Positions 1 through 4,957 of a stretch of DNA of 5,757 nt are shown one piece after another. Position numbers and translations under genes: made by a program. The stretch is taken from assembly GCA_030151665.1 (NCBI GenBank), contig JASLDB010000197.1:1-5757 (forward strand), read 5' to 3'. Source of the DNA: Neisseriaceae bacterium. GTDB taxonomy: Bacteria > Pseudomonadota > Gammaproteobacteria > Burkholderiales > Neisseriaceae. Within the stretch, counting starts at the first letter, position 1. Each line of letters begins with the position of its first letter. The notes under the pieces were generated by a model, which was given only the letters and a program-made list of their open reading frames with translations, did not search any database and was not told the DNA's origin.

Positions 1-13
1 CAAGAATTCAATG

Positions 14-36
14 GCCAGCAATTGCTGGCTTTTTTT
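14..36 (+). terminator. Rho-independent terminator of the upstream gene
   Basis: A perfect 16-bp palindrome forms a 6-bp stem (GCCAGC / GCTGGC) with an AATT loop and is followed directly by seven T. It most likely ends a + strand gene lying left of the window. It finishes only 14 bases before the GTG of the next gene, leaving almost no room for a separate promoter, so the downstream gene may depend on partial read-through. Confidence 0.85.
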
Positions 37-50
37 AAGGATGTAACACC

Positions 51-860
51 GTGTTGATTCAAAAGAATGTGGTTATTAGCCAAGCTTGTTTGGCATCTGA
101 TGACGATTATGATGTGATTTACAGCAATATTCATTTTGTTAATGCTCTATTGGAGCGTTATGTAGAGTATGCAGAAATCTGCCCCAGTGCTTTGCAAAGC
201 TATTTTGTGGATTTTTATTTGGCACAAGTGAATAACGGTGGTTTTTCTCAATTTGTCTACAACAGTGGTTGGGATGAGTTCATGGTTAATCAAGTGGAGT
301 CTGGCTTGTTGGCGATGGGGGCAAAAGAGCACCATGCTTTATTGCAAAAAGCCATTCAAATTGTGAATCAAATGGATGAAGAAACCTTTATGGGTTTTGT
401 TGAAGGCCATTATTTTGGTGATGATGCCAATATACAATATTTGAATCAATTTGATGATGCATTTTATGCCTTAAAAGACAGCGAAGACTTGGTGGATTTG
501 AATGTGGCATTCTTAAAGAATCAAGCCGATTTACAAGCCTTAAGCGACAGTGCTTGGCAAGCTAAACTGGATGAATTGGCAAGCTTGGTGCCTGATGTGA
601 AAGCCCGTGAAGAAAAAGCATGGGAAGCTGCGCCCGATTATTTAAAGCAAGTCTTGGTGTTGTGTGAAGCCAATGACATGACTTTGGATCGTATTACCGC
701 AGGGGATCCTGAGCAACAAGTGGATGGTGAATCGGTATTGGCATGGCACTTTTTAAGTGACAAAGGCCATTTTTTCATGGTTGAAGGTGATGGAGAAGTG
801 GTTCTTTACGATGACAATGCCCAAGAAATCCTGCGTGCGCCTTGGGCCAGTGCCCAATAA
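51..860 (+). CDS. DUF4375 / DMP19-like acidic protein (putative DNA mimic)
   Basis: This 269-residue protein carries the DUF4375 hallmark at residues 59-72 (QVNNGGFSQFVYNS), preceded by an aromatic helix (YFVDFYLA) and followed by a helical segment to about residue 155. It is visibly rich in Asp and Glu. The family includes Neisseria DMP19, a dimeric DNA-mimicking protein described as binding a transcription factor; that role here is inference from family and acidity. Residues about 156-269 form an extension beyond the core domain, ending in a beta-rich part (around GHFFMVEGDGEVVLYDD). The GTG start is chosen because AAGGA lies 9 bases upstream and the next in-frame Met is residue 78, inside the domain. 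There is no signal peptide or membrane segment, so it should be cytoplasmic. It is convergent with tsaD and shares a terminator with it. Confidence 0.8.
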   Translation: MLIQKNVVISQACLASDDDYDVIYSNIHFVNALLERYVEYAEICPSALQSYFVDFYLAQVNNGGFSQFVYNSGWDEFMVNQVESGLLAMGAKEHHALLQKAIQIVNQMDEETFMGFVEGHYFGDDANIQYLNQFDDAFYALKDSEDLVDLNVAFLKNQADLQALSDSAWQAKLDELASLVPDVKAREEKAWEAAPDYLKQVLVLCEANDMTLDRITAGDPEQQVDGESVLAWHFLSDKGHFFMVEGDGEVVLYDDNAQEILRAPWASAQ

Positions 861-898
861 ATCTGGGTGGAGATGGCTAAATTAATTGGCACCAAAAT

Positions 899-928
899 AA
901 AAGGCTTGTGATGAAACAAGCCTTTTTT
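899..928. terminator. Bidirectional terminator between the DUF4375 gene and tsaD
   Basis: A perfect 10-bp stem (AAAAGGCTTG / CAAGCCTTTT) with an 8-base loop is followed by a T run on the + strand. An A-rich stretch on its left supplies the U tract for minus-strand transcripts. It lies 38 bases past the stop of the + gene and 4 bases past the stop of tsaD, so it serves both convergent genes. Confidence 0.88.
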
Positions 929-932
929 GTAT

Positions 933-1955
933 TTAAGATTTAACAATTTGCGTCAGTGGCCAGCGAGGTTTAACTGTAAATGCACCAGTTTCTTGTGCTT
1001 TTTCACCATGCATGGCTCCGGCAAATGCAATCATGGCACCGTTGTCGGTGCAAAGCGCCATGGGCGGGAAATACACATGGGCTTTGGGTATGTTGCGTAA
1101 ACCCTCACGCAGTGCCCAGTTTGCCCCCACACCGCCAGCCACCACGAGTTTATTGTAACCCGTTTCTTTCATCGCTTTTTTGGCTTTGTGCACCAAAACA
1201 TCGACCACAGCTTCTTGAAATGCACGGCAAATATCATTGCGGGTTTGTTCGGCAATATCGTGGCTTTGCGTTTTTGCTTTGATTTCATTCACGGCAGTTA
1301 ATACGGCTGTTTTTAAACCTGAAAAGCTCATGTTTAAATCACCAGAATGCAGCATAGGGCGAGGGAAGGTAAAGGCATCGGCTGTGCCTAATTTAGCCAG
1401 TTCAGACAACTTTGCTCCGCCTGGGTAGGGTAAACCCAATAATTTCGCGGTTTTATCAAATGCTTCGCCGGCTGCATCATCAACACTTTCACCCAATAAT
1501 TGGTAATCACCAATGGCTTTAACCGCCATGAATTGGCTGTGACCACCCGACACCAATAGTGCCACGAATGGAAATTCAGGCTTGTCTTCTGCCAATAAAG
1601 GGGACAATAAATGCCCTTCTAAATGGTGAACTGGAATCACAGGAATATTCAAAGACAATGCCAAGGCATTGGCAAAACTGGTGCCTGCTAATAATGCCCC
1701 ACCCAAACCAGGTCCTTGAGTAAAGGCAATGGCATCAATGTCTTGGTAGGATTTCCCAGCTTCTTGTAAACACGCTTCGGTTAATGGGGGCAAGCGATGA
1801 ATATGGTCACGACTAGCGAGTTCTGGCACCACGCCACCATATTGTGCATGCATCGCAATTTGCGTATGCAGTTGGTGTGCAAGCATGCCATGCTCTGTGT
1901 CATACAGCGCAACACCGGTTTCATCACAAGACGATTCAATTCCCAAAACCAACAT
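933..1955 (-). CDS. tsaD: tRNA N6-adenosine threonylcarbamoyltransferase TsaD
   Basis: TsaD is the catalytic subunit of the TsaB-TsaD-TsaE complex. It transfers the threonylcarbamoyl group from threonylcarbamoyl-AMP (made by TsaC) to A37 of tRNAs reading ANN codons, giving t6A in the cytoplasm. The 340-residue protein is complete: ESSCDE at residues 7-12, the metal-binding HHLEGH at 110-115 (His111 and His115), LVSGGH at 134-139, the GESVDDAAGEAFDK segment at 155-168, VAGGVGAN at 272-279 and CTDNGAMIA at 302-310, with Asp304 as the third metal ligand. The sequence is strongly neisserial; it seems to lack a short insert that I recall near the C-terminal third of Neisseria TsaD. The ATG is supported by AGGT 6 bases upstream on the minus strand and by family alignment at MLVLGIESS. 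No tsaB, tsaC or tsaE lies in the window. Confidence 0.97.
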   Translation of the reverse strand: MLVLGIESSCDETGVALYDTEHGMLAHQLHTQIAMHAQYGGVVPELASRDHIHRLPPLTEACLQEAGKSYQDIDAIAFTQGPGLGGALLAGTSFANALALSLNIPVIPVHHLEGHLLSPLLAEDKPEFPFVALLVSGGHSQFMAVKAIGDYQLLGESVDDAAGEAFDKTAKLLGLPYPGGAKLSELAKLGTADAFTFPRPMLHSGDLNMSFSGLKTAVLTAVNEIKAKTQSHDIAEQTRNDICRAFQEAVVDVLVHKAKKAMKETGYNKLVVAGGVGANWALREGLRNIPKAHVYFPPMALCTDNGAMIAFAGAMHGEKAQETGAFTVKPRWPLTQIVKS

Positions 1956-1990
1956 AATTAACCTATTAATAACTATCCCTAGAAAGTGAT

Positions 1991-1996
1991 ATTGTA
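1991..1996 (-). promoter_or_regulatory. tsaD: Likely -10 box of the tsaD promoter
   Basis: On the minus strand TACAAT, one mismatch from TATAAT, lies 35 bases upstream of the tsaD start codon, which allows a short leader containing the AGGT ribosome site. No convincing -35 hexamer sits at 16-18 bases further up, so this rests on the -10 box and position only. Confidence 0.4.
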
Positions 1997-2054
1997 ACGC
2001 ATCCCTTAGCCTAGGGCTGTTTTTTTAACGGTGTGTTTGGTTGAGTTTTCATAA

Positions 2055-2234
2055 CTTGATGCTTTTTTGCAGATTGGCATCATTGGTCATTGGTTGTATG
2101 GGTATCAATCCCAAAAATTCATGGTTTTGTCTATCATTCATCTTTGTGTGATTGTCCCCAATCAAACTATTGGTGTTATTAGCTTAATTTATATTGGTTT
2201 GGCTTTTAAAGATAATACAATTAAACACTGGTAA
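2055..2234 (+). pseudogene. Fragment of a small membrane-protein gene
   Basis: An open frame of 59 codons ends at TAA 2232-2234 and opens after TAA 2052-2054. It reads like the C-terminal part of an integral membrane protein: LQIGIIGHWLYGYQ, then two hydrophobic stretches (MVLSIIHLCVIVP and IGVISLIYIGLAF), then a polar tail (KDNTIKHW). No ATG with a ribosome site begins it: the only Met codon is at 2121 with no Shine-Dalgarno, and a TTG at 2067 also lacks one. I take it as the 3' remnant of a decayed gene, but a short unusual membrane peptide is possible. I do not recognise the family. Confidence 0.4.
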
Positions 2235-2324
2235 TGTGGCCATTGGTTCTTTATTAAGCACCATGATTTTCAGAACTTTCATTTAACTGGTTACATTTTG
2301 TTTTTCACCATTATTTAAAATATA

Positions 2325-2350
2325 AAGACCAGCGATATCTTGCTGGTCTT
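2325..2350. terminator. Hairpin terminator at the left edge of the left repeat copy
   Basis: A 9-bp perfect stem (AAGACCAGC / GCTGGTCTT) with an 8-base loop. It is conserved in the right copy at 4788-4811 with a changed loop. U-richness after it is modest on both strands (CTTGTTATT on the plus strand, TATATTTTAAA on the minus strand). It may be the distal terminator of a longer minus-strand RNA. Confidence 0.55.
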
Positions 2351-2434
2351 CTTGTTATTATTTATCTTGATGTCTATGCTGCTTTAGTGATATGCATCAC
2401 CTGAGCATTAGTGTGTCTTTATTGGAATAAGTTC

Positions 2435-2495
2435 AAAAAAAGCATGACGGAAAATAACTTCCGCCATGCAAAACATACACATCAAGAGAAATGCT
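2435..2495 (-). ncRNA. Candidate FNR-linked small RNA, left copy
   Basis: A minus-strand start near 2495 is predicted from an FNR-type dyad centred at 2536.5 (position -41.5) and a TTTTAT -10 box at 2507-2502. The transcript would begin with about 25 unpaired nucleotides including UCUCUUGAUGUGU, a CU-rich stretch able to face ribosome binding sites. It then forms an 11-bp hairpin (arms at 2469-2459 and 2452-2442, loop of six) and ends in seven U at 2441-2435. The single imperfect pair is G-U on the minus strand but A-C on the plus strand, which favours this orientation. Length is about 61 nt, with a possible read-through form of about 175 nt ending at the hairpin 2350-2325. By design it resembles anaerobically induced sRNAs such as E. 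coli FnrS or neisserial AniS, but no homology to them is claimed. Confidence 0.45.
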
Positions 2496-2521
2496 TAGTT
2501 CATAAAATTTGGGAATAGTTC

Positions 2522-2551
2522 AATTATAATTGATAGTTATCAATTATAATT
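2522..2551. promoter_or_regulatory. 30-bp palindrome containing a perfect FNR-type box
   Basis: Two 14-bp arms (AATTATAATTGATA and its exact inverse) are separated by GT. The core at 2530-2543, TTGATAGTTATCAA, matches the FNR/Anr consensus TTGAT-N4-ATCAA exactly. Its centre is 41.5 bases from the predicted minus-strand start at 2495, with TTTTAT at -12 to -7, the class II activation geometry. In the right repeat copy the box is at 4992-5005 (TTGATAAATAGTAA) at identical spacing. A poorer -10 (GATAAG, 2565-2570) could serve the plus strand. Confidence 0.55.
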
Positions 2552-2799
2552 TAATCAATAGCGAGATAAGTGCCAAAGTTATTACGATGATATTCTGCAT
2601 AATCATCCTTATTATTTTTGATGATGTCTTTTGAAACGGCCTTTTTATTTTTACTTGGATATGGACAATAAAAAATCCGTCAACCCTTATGAATTAACAG
2701 TAATTTAATAAATTTATTAGACCAATAGCATAAATCTTTTGGTAAAGTATTTTTATATAAAGTAAAATTCAGATCTCTCTTGATGTGTGTGTAAACACA
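2551..2799 (-). pseudogene. Broken gene fragment with one in-frame TGA
   Basis: On the minus strand one frame stays open from 2799 down to the TAA at 2553-2551, except for a single TGA at 2682-2680. The distal part gives 42 residues (RIFYCPYPSKNKKAV..., ending NNFGTYLAID) and the proximal part 39 residues (including LPKDLCYWSNKF). The composition is protein-like, with aromatic, charged and proline residues spread evenly, in DNA AT-rich enough that stops should be frequent. There is no start codon with a ribosome site. The family is not recognised; chance openness cannot be excluded. It overlaps the candidate + strand RNA at 2770-2843. Confidence 0.35.
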
Positions 2800-2843
2800 T
2801 TACCTTGTGCCAGCCTATGTTCATCCTATAGGCTGGTTTTTTT
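2770..2843 (+). ncRNA. Candidate small RNA ending in a strong terminator
   Basis: A possible promoter is TTGGTA (2739-2744), 18 bases, TAAAAT (2763-2768), which would start RNA near 2775; TATAAA at 2756-2761 is an alternative starting slightly earlier. The RNA would carry TCTCTTGATGTGT (2776-2788), then a hairpin TGTGT-GTAA-ACACA (2786-2799) with a GNRA-type loop. It ends in a 9-bp terminator stem (2810-2818 with 2828-2836) followed by seven T. No coding frame precedes the terminator on this strand. The 13-nt block is identical to one in the 5' end of the left FNR-linked RNA. It could instead be only the leftover terminator of a lost gene. Confidence 0.4.
2810..2843 (+). terminator. Strong Rho-independent terminator
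   Basis: A perfect 9-bp stem (CCAGCCTAT / ATAGGCTGG) with a 9-base loop is followed by seven T (2837-2843). It terminates plus-strand transcription although no plus-strand gene lies directly upstream, which is the main reason to suspect a non-coding transcript here. Confidence 0.8.
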
Positions 2844-2956
2844 ATGTGGTAGGGTAGTTGTTAGTTTAATGGGGGCTGGGTGATAAAGCATACCTTTGAA
2901 TAGTGTGCGTTGGTTTAGCAATTTTGGAAATATTTCTGCAAACTACTGTTTAAAGT
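2844..2956. other. No supported gene between the terminator and the left inverted repeat
   Basis: Only short frames are present. A 12-nt string GTGATAAAGCAT at about 2880-2891 recurs after the lipoprotein terminator near 5713-5724, probably by chance. Confidence 0.5.
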
Positions 2957-2986
2957 CACCACCCATTCCTGTTTTATAGACACCAC
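2957..2986 (-). repeat. Left inverted repeat flanking the LRR gene
   Basis: Read on the minus strand it starts and ends with GTGGTG and matches the right element (4594-4623, plus strand) at 25 of 30 positions; all five differences are transitions. It contains one full 24-nt unit, and the unit start recurs 24 bases on (GTGGTG at the outer edge). A weaker A-rich unit precedes it on the inner side. Similarity may continue outward through a block containing AATATTTCCA at both ends. Iterated units in inverted orientation resemble transposase-binding ends of insertion sequences, for example the IS21 type. Confidence 0.6.
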
Positions 2987-3075
2987 TTATTCTTAAATTT
3001 GTAGGTACTATTTCTTATTTTTTAAACCACTTTAGGGTAGTCGTTTATATCTATACCATTCCGATATTGTATATT

Positions 3076-3089
3076 CTCATTTAAATGAG
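3076..3089. repeat. 14-bp perfect palindrome
   Basis: CTCATTTAAATGAG is a perfect dyad in AT-rich DNA between the left inverted repeat and the 3' end of the LRR gene. No function can be assigned; it is too short and AT-rich to be a terminator stem of strength. Confidence 0.35.
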
Positions 3090-3120
3090 TTATAAATATA
3101 GTAGTTGTAAAGAGAAAGTC

Positions 3121-3138
3121 TAAACTGCAACACAGTTT
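3121..3138 (-). terminator. Possible weak terminator after the LRR gene
   Basis: On the minus strand AAACTG / CAGTTT forms a 6-bp stem with a 5-base loop, followed by a pyrimidine-rich AGACTTTCTCTTT. It lies just beyond the second in-line stop (3149-3147) of the LRR reading frame, which is where a terminator of the full-length gene would be expected. The stem is short and the U tract interrupted. Confidence 0.35.
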
Positions 3139-3146
3139 TATTAAAA

Positions 3147-3242
3147 CTACTCCCTTGAAATAAATAATTGATATACAGGATAACGATTTCCTATATTTTT
3201 TATTTGATAATTATTTACATATTTTTTGGCAATATCTTCAAT
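3147..3242 (-). pseudogene. Detached 31-codon 3' end of the LRR gene
   Basis: After the TAG at 3245-3243 the same frame continues without interruption for 31 codons (IEDIAKKYVNNYQIKNIGNR..., ending QLFISRE) to a second TAG at 3149-3147. The composition is like that of the preceding gene. The simplest reading is that the LRR protein was once 398 residues and a point change created the inner stop. Lack of a start codon and ribosome site argues against a separate gene. Confidence 0.5.
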
Positions 3243-4343
3243 CTATTGGATAGATAACTCTATTTTTAGTTTTTTACAACATGTAATATCCAATGTTGAA
3301 ATTTTAGAGCTAAATATTTTTTCCCAATGAATTTCTTTACCATCAAAATATACGTAAACATACCTAAGATTATGCTCTTTCGTTAACCATTCAAAGTCTG
3401 AAACTGAATCATGTTTAGATAGTGACAAATCAGTTAGGTCAATATTATGTAATAATTTATTTAAATTATTTTTATTCAGATAACAATGACTCGCAAAACT
3501 ATTTAAAGATGAACACATTGAAATATCTATATCAATATTTGAATTGACTTTAGGGCTAACTCGCACATCTTTTAAATGGTGACAAAAACCAATCACTGCT
3601 AGATTCTCCAGCATCTTTGCTTCAAAAACAGTGATGTTTTCTAACTGATATTCTGGTAATTGGTCATCAAATTTTATATTTTTTAAACGCTGTAATGCAT
3701 CAATCTTAAGTTCTATTAAACCTTTATGATTAGTAACATCAAGCATCTCAACTTTAGGAAGATTCACAAGTTCCAAGGTTTTAAGATTTGTACAAGCATC
3801 AATGGCTGAAATATCCACTAAATTACGATGAAATGAAACATGTAAATAATCCAATAAAGGTATTTTTTCAAGCCCTGCTAAACTCTTTAAACTCCCACAA
3901 TGTAATGTAATATGTTTAAGCATTTTTAATCCAGTGAGGATTGATAAATCATGCCCTTTGAAATACTGCAAGTTAATTTCTTCCAGCATCGGAAAACACT
4001 CAGGAAAGGCCTTTGTATAATTATTGTGCCAATTGGCTAAAGTTAAAGATTTTAAGTACTCAAATTTTTTGAAATCATACTTATGTCCATATGATAAGCA
4101 TAAAGCCTGCACATTTTTGAAACTTTCTAACCCCTTGTATTGAGTGAATTCACCATAAACATTAAGCTCGATTACACGCTCTGCAATCGCTTCTAGGCCA
4201 GTTATATCTTCCCATTCATTATGAATAGTGAGTTTTATCGCACCTTCAATTGCCTGAATTTTTTGAATGGTTGCATCTTTAAGCTCAGAAGCATCAATTG
4301 CTGTCGTTTTTAATCCTGAATACCCTTGCCCAACAATAAACAT
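3243..4343 (-). CDS. Leucine-rich-repeat protein, unknown function
   Basis: This 366-residue protein is built of irregular leucine-rich repeats of about 20-25 residues from roughly residue 45 to the end. Examples of the LxxLxL core are LKSLTL (97-102), LEEINL (120-125), LKHITL (142-147), LKTLEL (187-192), LIELKI (209-214), LENITV (234-239), LTDLSL (303-308) and ISTLDI (348-353). LRR solenoids bind other proteins, and none of the visible sequence suggests an enzyme. There is no signal peptide, lipobox or membrane segment, so it is probably cytoplasmic. The ATG is supported by GGGAG with 6 bases of spacing. A plausible promoter lies just upstream. The coding DNA is clearly more AT-rich than tsaD and the gene sits between inverted repeats, both signs of transfer. 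The frame continues past the stop, so the present protein may be truncated by 31 residues. A role in toxin-immunity or effector systems is only a guess from its setting. Confidence 0.75.
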   Translation of the reverse strand: MFIVGQGYSGLKTTAIDASELKDATIQKIQAIEGAIKLTIHNEWEDITGLEAIAERVIELNVYGEFTQYKGLESFKNVQALCLSYGHKYDFKKFEYLKSLTLANWHNNYTKAFPECFPMLEEINLQYFKGHDLSILTGLKMLKHITLHCGSLKSLAGLEKIPLLDYLHVSFHRNLVDISAIDACTNLKTLELVNLPKVEMLDVTNHKGLIELKIDALQRLKNIKFDDQLPEYQLENITVFEAKMLENLAVIGFCHHLKDVRVSPKVNSNIDIDISMCSSLNSFASHCYLNKNNLNKLLHNIDLTDLSLSKHDSVSDFEWLTKEHNLRYVYVYFDGKEIHWEKIFSSKISTLDITCCKKLKIELSIQ

Positions 4344-4372
4344 TACACACTCCCATTATCAAAGATGAAGGC

Positions 4373-4401
4373 ATTATGAATAATTTATTTAATATTGATA
4401 A
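4373..4401 (-). promoter_or_regulatory. Putative promoter of the LRR gene
   Basis: On the minus strand CATAAT (4378-4373; one mismatch from consensus) is preceded at 17 bases by TTATCA (4401-4396; four of six). A start near 4366 would give a leader of about 23 nt containing the GGGAG ribosome site. Confidence 0.45.
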
Positions 4402-4558
4402 TAACTTAGTTTCTATTACCGAACAATCCTAAAGATTTTATAGGTTATGAATACGAAAATAGTCAGTGAGATTCTTTGGAAATTTTGAAGTAGGAAGAGG
4501 TAGTCGGTTACATAAAATAATATTTAGCCAAAACACATACTTTTTCTACTACATATAG
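4376..4558 (+). pseudogene. Frameshifted gene divergent from the LRR gene
   Basis: An ATG at 4376 with GAAGG four bases upstream opens an 18-codon frame (MNNLFNIDNNLVSITEQS) stopped at 4430-4432. A second frame overlaps at 4419-4469 (PNNPKDFIGYEYENSQ). A third runs from 4466 to the TAG at 4556-4558 (VRFFGNFEVGRGSRLHKI...). Joined in order they read like one small protein of about 60 residues broken by two frameshifts. The family is unknown. Its start is 32 bp from the LRR start, so the two would have been a divergent pair, with the LRR promoter inside this gene's 5' end. Short frames in AT-rich DNA can arise by chance. Confidence 0.35.
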
Positions 4559-4570
4559 CTAGATATTTAT

Positions 4571-4630
4571 TGGTGTCTTATATCTGGGAATATGTGGTGC
4601 CCATAAGATGGGAATGGGTGGTGTATTAGG
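4571..4630 (+). repeat. Right inverted end: array of 24-nt units
   Basis: Three unit starts, TGGTGTC, TGGTGCC and TGGTGTA, occur at 4571, 4595 and 4619, an exact 24-bp period. The first two units agree at 14 of 22 positions and share the GGGAAT block. Positions 4594-4623 match the inverse of 2957-2986 at 25 of 30. Together the two ends delimit about 1.67 kb containing the LRR gene, its divergent pseudogene and no transposase. Confidence 0.6.
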
Positions 4631-4746
4631 GCAAGAACCTGCAAATATTTCCAGATGCAATGCCCGTAATGGTGCTAGATAAGCATGAATCATCATTGGC
4701 TGTGTTGATATTGACAATCACACCTAAGCCATACTATTTATGTTGA
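4630..4746 (+). pseudogene. Open frame of uncertain meaning
   Basis: After TAG 4627-4629 a frame of 38 codons (containing DAMPVMVLDKHESSLAVLIL) runs to TGA at 4744-4746. It lacks a credible ribosome site. It may be the 3' remnant of a gene that lay beside the inverted repeat, or chance. Confidence 0.2.
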
Positions 4747-4787
4747 ACTTTCTTGCGTATTTATTTTAATGATGATTAAAAAATTAT

Positions 4788-4816
4788 AGACCAGCGATAT
4801 TCTGCTGGTCTTTTTT
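4788..4816 (+). terminator. Hairpin terminator, right repeat copy
   Basis: An 8-bp stem (AGACCAGC / GCTGGTCT) with an 8-base loop is followed by six T on the plus strand. On the minus strand it is followed by ATAATTTTTTAAT, so it can end transcription both ways. It is the counterpart of 2325-2350. Confidence 0.7.
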
Positions 4817-4957
4817 AGTTATGACTCTTGATACATATGTCTTACAAGTGATAAATAAATCACTCACATATTAGTGTAATAACTTCGAAATTAGTTCAAG
4901 AAAGATGACATAAAAATAATTTACACCGTGTAAAGCATGCCTATCAATGGATACGCT
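4788..4957 (-). ncRNA. Candidate sibling small RNA, right copy
   Basis: The minus-strand -10 TTTTAT (4969-4964) and the FNR-like dyad centred at 4998.5 have exactly the spacing seen in the left copy, predicting a start at 4957. Here the early hairpin (TTTACA-CGG-TGTAAA) is weak and followed only by TTATTTTT, so the RNA may run to the hairpin at 4811-4788, about 170 nt. Its 5' end (containing CATTGATAGGCATG) could pair with a region near the 3' end (CATATGTATCAAG). The left copy can form the same closing stem, in which one G-C pair corresponds to A-U here, a compensatory change. The FNR dyad has one good half (ATCAA) and one degraded half (TTACT), so regulation may have been lost. Confidence 0.35.

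Larger units (their letters stand above)
2321..2561. repeat. Left copy of a ~240-bp diverged direct repeat
   Basis: It matches 4783-5023 in the same orientation, nearly gapless, with an offset of 2462 at both ends and 2463 in the middle. Shared blocks, in order, are the GACCAGCGATAT...TGCTGGTCT hairpin, CTTGAT, GTGAT-loop-ATCAC, ATTAGTGT, AGTTCAA, TTCATAAAAT, TTGATA and ATCARTAG. Sequence between blocks has diverged heavily while hairpin arms are kept and loops vary, which suggests selection on RNA structure. The two copies lie outside the inverted repeats that flank the LRR gene. Confidence 0.75.

Noticed and set aside
147..335. Minus-strand frame inside the DUF4375 gene
   Set aside because: It is antisense to the conserved DUF4375 hallmark and has no supporting start signals.
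980..1428. Plus-strand open frames inside tsaD
   Set aside because: They lie antisense to a fully conserved tsaD, have no ribosome sites and read as low-quality protein.
2003..2026. Possible plus-strand terminator upstream of tsaD (4-bp stem then seven T)
   Set aside because: The stem is only four pairs in either folding, and no plus-strand gene ends there.
1316..4319. CCTGAA-type strings as DNA uptake sequences
   Set aside because: Isolated partial matches (in tsaD and in the LRR gene) without the conserved preceding bases; no full neisserial uptake sequence was seen.
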